A program made the translations under genes and the position numbers. 64,000 bases of DNA from Nemophila menziesii (taxonomy: Eukaryota > Streptophyta > Magnoliopsida > Boraginales > Hydrophyllaceae), in NCBI GenBank assembly GCA_029959085.1, contig JARWIR010000011.1, positions 8,495,840-8,559,839 on the forward strand. The letters are read 5' to 3'. The stretch's first letter is position 1. Each line of letters starts with the position of its first letter. The notes beneath the pieces are model-generated. The model was given only the letters and a program-made list of their open reading frames with translations, was not told where the DNA came from and ran no database searches. Positions 1-10,845 of this stretch are shown here, piece by piece.

Positions 1-1755
1 GTTATCATCTTTCTTTTTTGGAGCTTCAATAAGTCTCTCCACTTCTTCTACTTCAACTTCTTTATCCTTATCCACCACATCTTTTTCTTTTCTAACAAAT
101 TCCTTCTCTTTCATAACAGGAAATGGAGGTGGGGGAAGCTTCTTACCACTTCTGAGTGAGATAGCATTACAATCTTCGTATTGGACAGGAGCCTCTGTAT
201 TACTAGGTAGTTGTCCTTGTGGCCGCTGTTGCAATTGTTTTTCCATCTGAGTTATCTGATTTTCTAACCTGTTAATTGCGGCCTCAGAAGTTTGATGACT
301 TTGGATCTGAAGCGCGATTAATTTTTCTACAGTTTTCTGAAGGTTATTTGTATCTTCTTATGGTTGCGCAGGTAAGGCTTTCTGGTTCATGGTGTCATCA
401 TAATTGTCTTGACGAGGTTGTCTCTGAGCATAGTTTCCTTGATTCTGTCCCCCTTGATAATTATTCTGAGGTCTAGGATTATAGTTGTTACCTTGGGGAT
501 GCGGCTGATATGCGTATGTCGGATTTGCTGCCCCATTAGGATTTGAATACTGAAACCCAGGATGGTTTCTGTTAGGTTGATATCCATTACCATTCGAATT
601 AAAATTTCCTCTGTTGGAAACAAACATCATGGACTCTTGATTATTCTGACAATTCTCCCATGAATGATCATTCACACCACAATACTCACATCCATACACT
701 TCTTGTGCAGCGTTTACTTCAACCCTTTTACTCGAAAAACCTTCTTTCACGGCTAACGTGAGTTGTCTCAAATGTTGTTCTAAAGTGGTTTATATTTTGT
801 TCTCTAAGGAGGTGAACTTCTCTTCAATGTTGACATTATTAACTCCCCCTTTTACTGGTATTCTCACAGTATTCCAACACACTTCATTGTCGACCGTTCT
901 CTCCAAAATAATTCTTGCGTGAACGAGTTGAACTCGTAAAAACACACCACCACATAATAAATCCAAAACTTTTCGTGATCCACCATCAAGACCGTTATAG
1001 AAAATTTTCAATTGTTGTTGATCTGAAAGGCCATGATTGGGGACTCTTCGTAAGCAATTCTGAAATCTCGACCAACTTCTACCAAACACTTCATCATATG
1101 CTTGTCGAAAATGTGTTAACTCGAGTTGAGCATCTAACCTCATGTTGGACGGATAATTCCTATCGAAAAAAGCAGCCTGTAACTGTTCCCAATTATTAAT
1201 CTTTCCCGGCTCTTGTGAACCATGCCAATCACTGCCTCCATCTATCACGAAAAATCTGAATGTAGCAAAATATATTTGCTCTTTTGTTACTCCTTGAGTG
1301 ATGTATGAATCGCAGATTTGCATAATCTTTTGTATAGTGCGAATAGGATCTTCTTCGGGCTTGCCACGAAAATTTCCGAAATTCTGAAACTGAGCTAACA
1401 TACCCGAATCTGGACAAAATCTCGGAACATTGATATTAGCTGAGCCAATCCCAAGAGGAAATGCAAGGAATGGTTCTTGTGCTGGACCGGTAAGGAACCG
1501 TGGTTCGGCTACTTGGATTTGAACCGGAGGATTAGGGACAACTGGAGGGTTGAGGATTGGCTGGCCATTCGCGTCTAGCTGAACTCCTTGTCCATTGTTG
1601 TTTTGGATGTTAAGATTATCCATTTCGTTAGCTATTCTTTCTACTTCTTGTGCTTCTTGTTCTTTCCTTCTCCTGTTAGCAAGTCTTACTAATGATTCAG
1701 GATTATCAAGGATCGAAGGTAATGTCACAAGATCCTTAAAGAGTCTCCTTCGCAT
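1..1755 (-). pseudogene. gag of element C (broken, partial)
   Basis: Gag makes the particle that packages element RNA. The start at 1755 (MRRRLFKD) matches the start in element A. The capsid-like part is near 1450-900. A zinc knuckle of the form CX2CX4HX4C (C-EY-C-GVND-H-SWEN-C) lies near 650-690, followed by an N/Q/P-rich tail and a lysine/glutamate-rich stretch near the edge. Two in-frame stops interrupt it: a TAA near 784 and a TAA near 358. At both, related copies have a glutamine codon (CAA), so each fits a single C-to-T change. The protease and pol expected next are beyond the left edge. Confidence 0.85.
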
Positions 1756-1860
1756 ACACCAAACCTACAAACCTGAAAAAGATGAACAAACAAAGCGTTA
1801 AACTGAAAAATAAAAATGCAACTAACACTAAAGGATAAACACCGGGGTCACACGCTACAG

Positions 1861-3358
1861 CCACAACCGCAAGTGTACCGGTTGTCCCAAGTAATAATAG
1901 TGATAAAACTGATTCGTTCTCAGGGACGGATTGGTTGACTCTAATGCTTATCAGATAGTGATTAATTGCACGTAAAGAAAGTAAATGATTTTAAGATTTG
2001 TTGTTTGTTTTTCTAATAACTAAGACAAATAATGAAAAGACTAAAATAATGCAAATATAAAGCTAGACGCAAGTAAATAAAGTGTTTACGCAAAGTGGGA
2101 AAGCAATACTTGAGAGACGCAAGGGTTTCACCAAATTGGTAAATATGCATTGGTCGGGATTCAGAATTCTCCTTACCCCCGTCAGGGTGGACTAAGGAGC
2201 TACTATCAAGTGCTACAAACCCCGTTAGGGTGATTATAGTCCACTCTCAAGTGATTAAGTCTAATTTACCCAATAGGCCATAGGTTTAATTAAGCTCGTC
2301 AGAGTCTCTAATTTATAACCTACATTCATTAACTAGGTCTGTATCTAAACCCCCCGTCAAGGTGATCCAATCACCACTAATTGGAATAGCCTAGATACTA
2401 AGTCCTATGATTGGTTCATCACTCCAATTACAGTTAATAAAAGTAAATTAATGAAAAATACAATTTACCCAATTTGATTTCAATTATTAAAATCCAAAAT
2501 CCAAACACATGAAATAAAATCAAATTGGGATTAACCCATTCTACGTTCTCAAGCACTAATTAAGTTTAGCTCATAATTATTGAAAAGACAAAAACTAAAG
2601 ACATAATTGAGTTCATAATGTTTTACAGAATAAAATAGAAGAACCTAATTACGTAGTTGAATTGGCTGAGAATTGGAGATATAGACAGTCTCCAGCTCTT
2701 GCTTCTTCTCTTCCCGCCTCTAGCTTCTTCTCTGGTGTCTGACTCTTAAGCGTATATTAAATTATGAAAAAGGTGTGTAAAAATAGGAGTCTAAAGCCTA
2801 TTTATAATGTTAAAAATGGATTAGGGCTTTTCTTAAGGATTAAGTGAATATTAGAAAAGCCCAAATCCATAATTAAGCCCAAATCCCGTAATTGCTGCAC
2901 CACCTCCACTAAAACAACTCTAACCGGCTCATTTCAACTCGGATTGACCTCATTCCAGTTGCAAAATTTCCGTAACTCAATTGGAAACATTTTCTCTTCA
3001 CAAGTCAGAGGCTAAATCCACTCTTAGATGGCTCGAAATCAGCAATCTTTGACAACTTTCCAGATTTGCAGCTTCAAATTATCGATTCTTTCGGGATATT
3101 TCTTCTTGCTTTGACTTCATTACACGATCTTTGACTTTATTCTTTGCTTTCTCTCCTAGCTAGTATTCAAAACCTACAACTTTTCACTCAAAACAAACCA
3201 TATTACGTGCAAAAGTTTAATAAATCGAAAATACTAGAATCTAGAGAGGAAAATTAAATTATTGCATATTAGCACCAAAAGTCTATCTAAATAGTCAAAT
3301 AAACACCAAAAATGATGTCTCCCAAGGGCATAAAATTAGAACATTTAGGGAGACATCA
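1861..3358 (-). repeat. 5' LTR of element C (3' end deleted)
   Basis: It aligns over its length with the LTR of element A at 19164-20730. The outer end carries an inverted repeat: TGATGTCTCC and GGAGACATCA flank about 25 bp (3313-3358). A TATA-like ATTATAAATAG in minus sense is near 2810. The U5 end and primer site are missing. I see no gene in this stretch. Confidence 0.85.
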
Positions 3359-4884
3359 CCAATCTTAGAAAAATCTTTAATAAACCTCCTATAAAAGCTA
3401 GCATGGCCAAGAAAACTTCTCACCCCTTTAATAGAAACAAGAGGTGGAAGTGTTTTTATTACCTCTATCTTTGCGCGATCAACCTCTAAACCAGCACTCG
3501 AAACCTTGTGACCCAATACGATACCTTCTCGAACCATAAAATGACACTTCTCCCAATTTAAAACCAAATCAGTTTCCTTGCATCTAATCAAAACTCTCTC
3601 CAAATTCTGTAAACACTTATTAAAGTCATCGCCGAATACAAAGAAATCATGCATAAATACCTCAAGGAAGTTATCGACCATATCCCAGAAGATTGCCATC
3701 ATACATCTTTGAAACGTAGCAGGTGCGTTACATAACCCAAATGGCATTCTGCGATATGCAAAAGTACCAAAGGGGCATGTAAAGGTTGTCTTATGTTGAT
3801 CTTCTGGTGCCACGTAAATTTGATTATATCCGGAATATCCATCTAAAAAGCAGTAATACTCTCTACCAGCTAACTTGTCTAACATTTGATCTATGAAGGG
3901 AAGAGTAAAGTGATCTTTTCTGGTGGCCTTGTTCAATTTGCGATAATCCATGCATACTCTCCAACCAACAACAGTTCTTGAGGGAATAGCTTCATTTTGA
4001 TCGTTAAGAATTGTTGTAATTCCTCCTTTCTTCGGAACACACTGAACCGGACTCACCCATTCACTACTTGAAATGGGATAGATAATCCCTGCGTCTAACA
4101 GCTTAATCACCTCTTTCTTTACAAATTTCTTCATGGCTGGCATTAATATCCTTTGACCTTCAACTGAGCGTGCGTTATCATCTTAAAGTATGATTTTGTG
4201 TTGACAATAGGAGGGGCTAATGCCTTTGATATCGTCAATAGTCCATCCTATCGCCTCTTTGTTCGCTCTTAACACACGCAACAGTTTATCTTCTTGAGGA
4301 CCTGTTAAATTTGCTGAAACAATAATAGGTAGAGTTTCATTAGTACCTAAATACGCATACCTCAAGTGTGATGGAAAAGGCTTTTCTTTCAATTGCGGAG
4401 GAGATCCTACTGAAGGTTTCTTTTTATTTACAATCTCCCCCGGTTCTCTCACAGGTTCATAGGCTAGACGCTTATACTTTGGATTCTCAGAGTTAAGAGC
4501 TGCCACTGTTTCGGCAAGCTCTTCCATCAATTCAGGTAAGTCGAGTGTCAAGGCTGCCTGCAAAACATCATCATAAGTAAATTCATTATATACCTCATGC
4601 GTGGCATGCTCAACTACATCCATTCGGAAACGATCCTCTTGAGAATCTGGAAACTTCATAGCTCGGAACACGTTGAACTTCACTTCCTCGTCTTGGATTC
4701 GCATCGTTAATTCTCCGTTTTCTACATCAATTAAAGTACGCCCCGTGGCTAGGAATGGTCTTCCCAAAATAATGGGGACATTCCTATCCGCGTCGTATTC
4801 AAGAATAACAAAATCAACGGGAAATACTAAAGTACCTGCCTTGACGAGGACATCTTCTATTCGACCCTCAGGATGTGCAAGGGA
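3359..4884 (-). pseudogene. Protease end and reverse transcriptase of element A (dead)
   Basis: Minus-strand reading begins in the protease-RT linker (about 4767) and continues through the RT fingers and palm, with the order [39 protein letters not shown] and [16 protein letters not shown]. The catalytic box, FMDD in elements B and H, reads F-M-H-D here (3646-3657), a loss of the first aspartate. An in-frame TAA splits it near 4182. RT ends at DFSKI where element C inserts; RNase H and integrase are not in the window. Confidence 0.88.
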
Positions 4885-6205
4885 TCAATCCGCCATTTGC
4901 AAGACCATGGAAGTGGGTCTTGCTACTCCAATTTTCAATTTTTCAAAGATTGACTTGGGCATAAGATTAATGCTCACACCCAAATCACATTGTGCTTTAC
5001 CTTTACATTCTTCTCCAATCGAAATAGGAATTGTGAAACTCCCAGGATCAAGTAACTTCGGAGCTAGCTTACTTTGGAAAATAGCACTACATTCTTCTGG
5101 TAAACCAATCATCTCATTATCGGATATCTTCCAACAACGGAATATTAATACTAAGGCCTCTCACTCTATTGAAGAACTTTTGATACTCGTCTATATCACC
5201 TTTCTTTTGAACTCTAGAGGGAAATGGTGGTGGAGGACGACTTACAACATCATCTTTCTTTCTCGGAATTTCAACATGCCTCTCCACTTCCTCAAATTCA
5301 TCATCTTTATTCTTTTCCACCACATCCTTTTATTTTCTAGTAACTTCTTTCTCTTTCATAACAGGAAAAAGAGGTGGAGGAAGATTCTTACCACTTCTGA
5401 AAGTCACAGCATTGCAATCTTCTTTCTGTATAGGATTTTCTGTGTCACTAGGGAGTTGCCTTTGTGGACGCTAATTCAGTTGTTTTGACATTTGCGAAAC
5501 TTGATTCTCTTACATCTGAATGTGTGCCTCAGAAGCTTGTTGTCTTTGGATTGATTGTCCATGAAGTTCAATCAACTTTTCTACGGTTTTCTGAAGGTTG
5601 TTTGTGCCTTCTTGTGGTCGAGCAGGTAAGGCTTTCTGGTTCATGGTGTCATTATAATTGTCTTGAGGAGGTTGCCTCTGAACATAATTTCCTTGATTCC
5701 GTCTCCCTTGATAATTATTCCGAGGTCTTGGATTATAGTTGTTACTTTGGGGACACGGCTGATATGCGTAAGTCGGATTTGCTTCCCCTTCATGATTTGA
5801 ATACTGAAACCCAGGATGGTTTCCGTTAGGTTGATATCCTTGACCATTCGAGTTGAAATTCCCTCTATTGGAAACAAACATCACGGACTCTTGATTATTC
5901 TGACAATTATCCCATTCATGATCATTCACACCACAATACGAAAATCCATAAACTTCTTGTGCAGCATTAACCTCAACCCTTTTATTTGAAAAACCTTCTT
6001 TCACAGCTAAGGTAAGTTGCTTCAATTGTTGTTCCCATGTGGTTTGTATTTTGTTCTCTAAGGAGGTGAACTTATCTTCAATGTTTACGTTATTAACTCC
6101 CCCTTTAACATGTGTTCTTACAGTATTCCAACCCACTTCATTAGTTACCGTTCTATCCAGAATAATTCTTGCGTGAATGGGTAGAACCTGTAAAAACGCA
6201 CCACC
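4885..6205 (-). pseudogene. gag C-terminus and protease of element A (broken)
   Basis: This is the second half of A's gag after element B. The zinc knuckle near 5915-5955 has lost its first cysteine (F instead of C before SYC). The N/Q/P-rich tail follows. The protease core, DLGASINLMP in B and H, reads DLGVSINLMP (near 4960-4990). Several in-frame stops are present (near 5508, 5471, 5325 and 4882). About 66 bp are missing near 5113, where B encodes the linker between gag and protease. The 5' edge joins the target duplication of B (CCACC, 6201-6205). Confidence 0.88.
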
Positions 6206-7966
6206 TGGTGGTTCCTGGGGTGTTATAAAATAAAGTGCAAATAAAAGGAACCACTTAACCGCAAGTGTACGGTTGTCCCAAGTAATATATGATAATCAAG
6301 TTCGTTCTCAGGGACGGATTAGGTTCAACCCAAATATTAATCAGATAGTAGAGATAATTGTTAAACAGAAAAGAAAAGATAAAAATTTTTGTTTGGTTTT
6401 TGTAAATTAAAAGATGCAAATAAAATAAAGACTAAATTAAATAAACAGAAAGGAAATAAAGCAAATAAAAGACTAACTTCAGATAAGAGAGATATACTTG
6501 ATCCTCGCAAGGGAATCTACTTAATCAATGTAATCTATGCTATGTTTAAGGGTAGAATTGGAATTATAATATTAGTCGGGACTCTAATATCTCCTAGCCC
6601 CCTGTCGGGTGGACCTAGAAGCTATCCTAAAGGATCATAAACACCTGTATGGTCGAATATGGCTTTTCGGATGATATGCATTTACCTCTTTGGCTATGTA
6701 ACTAGTTAAGCCTGTCGGTCAATAACGGACATTACACGGGTATTACCTAGATCTGTATTCAAACCCCCCTGTCAGATGATCCATACGCCACTATATGGAA
6801 TAGCCCAAATACTAACAGCTAATTCTAGTTGTTCCTAAAAGAATTAGTAATGAAACAAAGTAATATCCAATACCTAAAACTCAATTCAATTTAAATCTAA
6901 CAATCCCAAATTTAAACATAGAAAACATTAATTAAGGTTCATCCCTTTTATGCGATTCTCAAGTATAAAGAAATTTAGCTCATGATGAAATTAAAAACTA
7001 ACATTAAATAAAAGGAATTCATGTTCAAATACAAAAGATAAATGAAAAACCTAAAGGGTAGAATGACTATGGATGGAAGAACAGGATTCCTCCAGCTTCT
7101 AGCTTCTTCTCTCCTTCGTGCTCTGACTTGAAAACCTTAAGCCTCTTGTATATTCTCTGAAGTGTGTGAAAGTAGGAGGTTAAGGGGTGTATTTATAGGT
7201 GTTGGAGGAGTCTAGGTCGAATTTTGCTTGGAGTGGAAGACAAGTCAAAGACTCTCAAATTCGTAGCTCTAAATTCTAGGAAAGGTAAGATTTGCTGCTG
7301 ATTTGATTTGATCATATCTTTTTCAATACTTATCCGTTTGAGAAGTTCCAATATATGAAACTGCTTGTCTTGGAAAGCTCTTTCTATTGGTGCAGACCAT
7401 TCGTCCAGAATCCATGCCAATCTTTTATTATGATTTAATTCCTAAAACGTGGCTGGATTTCAGATTTCAAAAGGCAGCTTTATCTTTTCCTCCTTTAAAT
7501 AAATCTTTACCAAATCTTCTTATTTCCATGTAAATCTTCTTTCCTTTCATCTTTATCTTGACTTGGCCTCTAAGTAATTACCATTTATCTCTTTAAAGCT
7601 TCACATTAAATAAATCATTAAACCGCATATGCTTAAAAAGAATAAATCAATAAATCAAGAAATCAAAATAGGAAAGTGTACTCTAAAAATAGAAACTCGA
7701 CTCAAAATCATTTCCTAACACTCTAAAATACCCTAAGACTTTATTCTCACTTTATCTCCTTGGATTGGTCTTTCAAGAACCTATTATCTTTGCATTAAAA
7801 ACAGTCAAATTTATGCACAAAAGCTCAGATTCTGCAAATAGTTAATTTCTAAGGGGAGAAAGTGCAATATGATCAATTAAGCTTAAAAATCTATCAAACA
7901 AGTCATTTATTCACCTAAAAGGATGTCTCCAAGGGGCTAATAATTAGAACAAAACGGGAGACATCA
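6206..7966 (-). repeat. 3' LTR of element B (1761 bp)
   Basis: Nearly identical to 16468-18228. The minus-strand start is TGATGTCTCC and the end is CCACCA. The first 45 bp carry an inverted repeat with a GATGTCTCC stem. Short ORFs in it are repeated in the other LTR and do not look coding. Confidence 0.95.
7190..7199 (-). promoter_or_regulatory. TATA box of B's 3' LTR
   Basis: Minus-strand CCTATAAATA, about 775 bp into the LTR. An identical copy is at 17452-17461 in the 5' LTR. This is the usual place for the retrotransposon promoter at the U3/R border. Confidence 0.7.
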
Positions 7967-7983
7967 AGACCCCAAACTCAAAC
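7967..7983 (-). promoter_or_regulatory. Polypurine tract of element B
   Basis: Minus-strand TTTGAGTTTGGGGTCT directly before the 3' LTR start. This is where plus-strand DNA synthesis starts during reverse transcription. The same tract abuts G's LTR (55021-55036), and a variant precedes E's LTR (28546-28562). The core 13-mer recurs three more times upstream in B (8800, 9342 and 9906). Confidence 0.75.
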
Positions 7984-8002
7984 CTTTGTCGTCCCGACAA
8001 AG
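7984..8002 (-). other. Conserved hairpin beside the polypurine tract of B
   Basis: Minus-sense CTTTGTCGGGACGACAAAG folds as a perfect 8-bp stem with a GGA loop. The matching sites in G (55038-55056) and E (28527-28545) each differ by one base, and each change leaves a G-U pair in the sense RNA. That pattern suggests a selected RNA structure. Confidence 0.65.
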
Positions 8003-9439
8003 CAAAATAAAAATAAAACAAGGATCTTTTAGGTGAATGCAGAAGGTAGAAACTAGTAAATAATCCCAAAGCAAAGCTTAAAACAAATTTCATATAGTCT
8101 AACCTAGGAATTAATATACACCTACACTTATCATGCAAAATCAAATACAAAACAATATCAATTCAAAATTAATTTCACAATGCTAGGAGGTTACGCTTTA
8201 TACTTATCTCAAGATGGTGGCTATAGGGTGTTCCTCGATCTTTACTTGTGTTGAATGTTCCACTTAGAATAATCCCTATTAACTCACTGTGCATCTAGGA
8301 ATCACGAGGACTTTACGGTTTTAGCGTAGGCTGAAGGACGGTATGGTATGTATATTTGGTAAATTTGAAGTGAGCTTTTGGCTCTCTCCTCACTTACCAT
8401 CAACAAAACTGTCCAAGAGCTTGAGTTTACACTCGAATTACGTTCTCACTCAACCCAATTGATGCGCTTAATTAGCGTCCCCAAATTAAACCAATAAGCA
8501 CTAAGGATGACTCACATAAAAATTTCCACTTTGCCGGTCCGAATATATAATCTTTTCAAATCATTCGTTTTTTCTTTTCTTATAGCTATGACTCTCTTTA
8601 TGATGTTGAGATATCATGCTATTTTTCATAGTTATGCCTATTCATAACTTGAGCTCGAAGCTTCTTTTCCATTTACTATTACCCCGGCAAAGGGTTACAA
8701 TACAATAAACCTGTGAATCATCATCATGTAAAGCACAAAGCATCATTGATAAGCTCAAAAATCCCAACCCAATGTAAATTCCCATATAGTGGACCCACCA
8801 CCCCAAACTCAAGCTCAAGACAGGAAGTCTCAGGATCGTGATTCAAGTGCGGGTCATATGGTCATGCCTAATAATCTAAAGGGAAATTGGCTTATAATGT
8901 GGCGACAAAAGAAAGGCTTAAAGGCTAAAAATTTGTCTAAGAAGGATAAAATTAATTCAGGGATAGACAGCTAAAAAGGATTCAAAGGGCTAACAAAGAA
9001 CTGCCTCTATCATTTTCCTATCTACACAACTCGTCTCTAGTTCATACCTAAGTGGGTTCTCTACTCATTTAGATCTCACGTTCTACAAACCACCTATTAT
9101 CCTTAAGCACAAGTTTACTTCTTTTGCATTGTTCATTAATTCTCCCTATCAATTATCTCATGTTTGCATGCAATCAAAGTTCAGTTTATACTAACTCCTA
9201 AAGTCAACTATTTTCTATCATTAATTCATGAAAAGCATGCTTGATGGGGGCATTTAAAAGTCTCTACAGTCACGCAACCCTAAGATTAATTTTATTAAAG
9301 GCATGTAAATCACAAAACATTGGGATGAGGCAACGAACCCCACCCCAAACTCAAAAGTGAGTCGTGTCCCCACGACTCGAAAAAGACTCAATAAAGCAAT
9401 AAAATTAAACTAAACTACCTAACTAGTGTCTACCATCAA
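8003..9439 (-). other. Non-coding 3' region of element B
   Basis: No convincing gene. It is homologous over its length to G (55057-56459) and, more distantly and on the other strand, to E (about 26906-28526). It holds the 20-nt hairpin at 9359-9378 and exact copies of the polypurine-tract core at 8800-8812 and 9342-9354. Typical Athila elements carry a long env-like ORF here; B has only the short ORF just upstream. Confidence 0.8.
9359..9378 (-). other. Invariant 20-nt hairpin in B's 3' region
   Basis: Minus-sense GAGTCGTGGGGACACGACTC: an 8-bp perfect stem with a GGGA loop, which fits the GNRA tetraloop pattern. The same 20 bases occur at 56411-56430 (G) and 27604-27623 (E, opposite strand), although the surrounding DNA has diverged. 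Confidence 0.7.
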
Positions 9440-9895
9440 TTAAGAAGAAGAAGAATTAGAACGGGGTACCTGGCCATGAAGATCCATAGTGTCCTCCTCC
9501 AAAGGGGGAGTATAATTATCAATATCCATGAATAAAGTTACCTCTTCCAGTGTTGACTTAATCTGTGTAATTTCCTTCCAAAGTGCTCCGATGTCTAATC
9601 GTAAAAGTTCGAACTCTTGTTGCAAATTGTGAGCCCATGGAGGAATTCCAGAATCAGTTTGAGAAGAAGAAGAACCTTGAACTTGAAATTGTAGCTTGTC
9701 TTCAGGCTTTGATGATACCCTCATCCTTGCTGTTAATTTCCCGTGTTGTGGTGGTGCAGGTGCCTTCTCTTGTGTTTCTTCAGTAGGCTCATCAAGATTG
9801 ATGGCCTTTTCAATTGTGGAACCAGGCAAACTCTTGTTCTTCCCTAGGATACAACACCTTCTCTTATAATCCAAAGCATCTGTTCTGTTTGTCAT
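9440..9895 (-). CDS. Short coiled-coil protein in the env position of element B
   Basis: A 151-codon ORF with an ATG at 9895 lies between pol and the 3' LTR. I do not recognise a family. Residues roughly 85-125 (from PPWAHNLQQEF to EEVTLFMD) have heptad-like spacing of leucine and isoleucine, fitting a coiled coil. The N-terminal part is basic, the middle is rich in P, Q, S and E, and the tail ends in a serine run. There is no signal peptide or membrane segment. A TATA box lies about 260 bp upstream, and a CG-rich palindromic array precedes that. G has a 79-codon coiled-coil ORF in the same place (56460-56699). It could be a remnant of an env-like ORF. Confidence 0.55.
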   Translation of the reverse strand: MTNRTDALDYKRRCCILGKNKSLPGSTIEKAINLDEPTEETQEKAPAPPQHGKLTARMRVSSKPEDKLQFQVQGSSSSQTDSGIPPWAHNLQQEFELLRLDIGALWKEITQIKSTLEEVTLFMDIDNYTPPLEEDTMDLHGQVPRSNSSSS

Positions 9896-10152
9896 GGTTG
9901 AATTGACCCCAAACTCAAGTTTATACCAAGGATAGAATAAAGTTAAGAAAACTTGGTATAACTTGAGTTTCTTGCTTGGATTAGATGAAGGAAGTTGTTT
10001 TCTTGATGAATCTTGGAAGAACTCTTGAAAGCTTGATGATCTTGATTGTGTTTAATGGTGAATTTGATGTAGAGGATGTGTTTATGGAGGATGGAGGAGA
10101 GATTTGATGATGTTAATGGGTTTGTTGTAGAGGTTTAATCAAGCTTCAAGGT

Positions 10153-10163
10153 GTTTTTATAGG
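10153..10163 (-). promoter_or_regulatory. Candidate internal TATA box of element B
   Basis: Minus-sense CCCTATAAAAACACC lies between the CG-rich array (10243-10635) and the 151-codon ORF (starts 9895). A TATATA box occupies the same place in G (57067-57073). It would allow separate transcription of the 3' ORF. No transcript data can be seen here. Confidence 0.45.
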
Positions 10164-10242
10164 GTTGGGAGCTGGAAAATTCGTGTGGAAGAGGCTAGGG
10201 TTTATCTCCTAAAGGTTAGAAGTTGACTGGGCTTCGAATTCT

Positions 10243-10635
10243 TCACAAACCGCCAGTCCGCGGTGCATCCCTGCGGTGCAGGGGGTAGTCCGCGGGGTAG
10301 TCCGCGGGGGTAGTCCGCGCGCAACAGCTATTGATTTTTTTGCTTCTGTCTTGACCCCGAGCTAGCACCCCGTGGTACGGGTTTTTGCCCTGCGGTGTAG
10401 GGGTGCGGTGCATGGGGTAGTCCGCACATACTCCGTCAAAAAACCCGCGGTACACAACCCGTGGTACGGGTTTTTGAGGCGCGGTATAGGGCGCGGTGCA
10501 CCGCGGCTATCAGCTTCATTTTTTTCTTGCTTCTGGATAAAACCCGTGGTACAGACCCGTGGTACGGGTTTTTTGGGGCGCGGTACATCCCTACGGTATA
10601 GGGGGTACACCGCGGGGGTAGTCCGCGCCAGCCTT
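10243..10635 (-). repeat. CG-rich near-palindromic array in element B
   Basis: It is built from variants of GCGGTGCA, GTAGTCCGCGG and CCCGTGGTACGGGTTTTT, many close to self-complementary, in otherwise AT-rich DNA. It lies just 3' of pol. ORFs read through it on both strands look like by-products of the repeats. Equivalent arrays with other unit sequences lie at the same place in G (57165-57535), E (26470-26905) and I (about 21120-21188). Confidence 0.75.
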
Positions 10636-10845
10636 TGATTTTCCAAAAAATTTCTCCAAGCAATCCAAACTCGATTCCTGTACCATTAACACAATACCCT
10701 TCTCATTTCTTTAAAAGTAGACACTAAAACTTGACACTAACTTAGAATTATACACTAGGAATTGAAAAACTGAAAGCAATAAACTAATATACAATGAAAT
10801 GGCTTTTGTTTAACGTCGTTAAGCTCGACGGGTTACCTCTCGCAT

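Larger units (their letters stand above)
1..3358 (-). mobile_element. Athila-like LTR retrotransposon C, 5' part, runs off left edge
   Basis: Read on the minus strand, this is an LTR (3358 down to 1861) followed by a gag reading frame to the window edge. The LTR starts with TGATGTCTCC like every Athila-like LTR here. Its right edge cuts the RT of element A directly after the DFSKI motif, so C is nested in A; the flanking 5 bp are CCAAT (3359-3363), whose partner lies outside the window. Compared with element A, about 75 bp covering the 3' end of the LTR and the primer binding site are missing at 1858-1861. The copy is therefore defective. Confidence 0.85.

Noticed and set aside
7193..7420. 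75-codon ORF in the LTR of B, repeated at 17455-17682
   Set aside because: It is identical because both LTRs are; it covers the TATA box and no homologue occurs in G's LTR in an open frame.
10243..10663. Overlapping ORFs of 70-94 codons on both strands
   Set aside because: They run through a CG-rich repeat array in four frames at once; the open frames come from the repeats.
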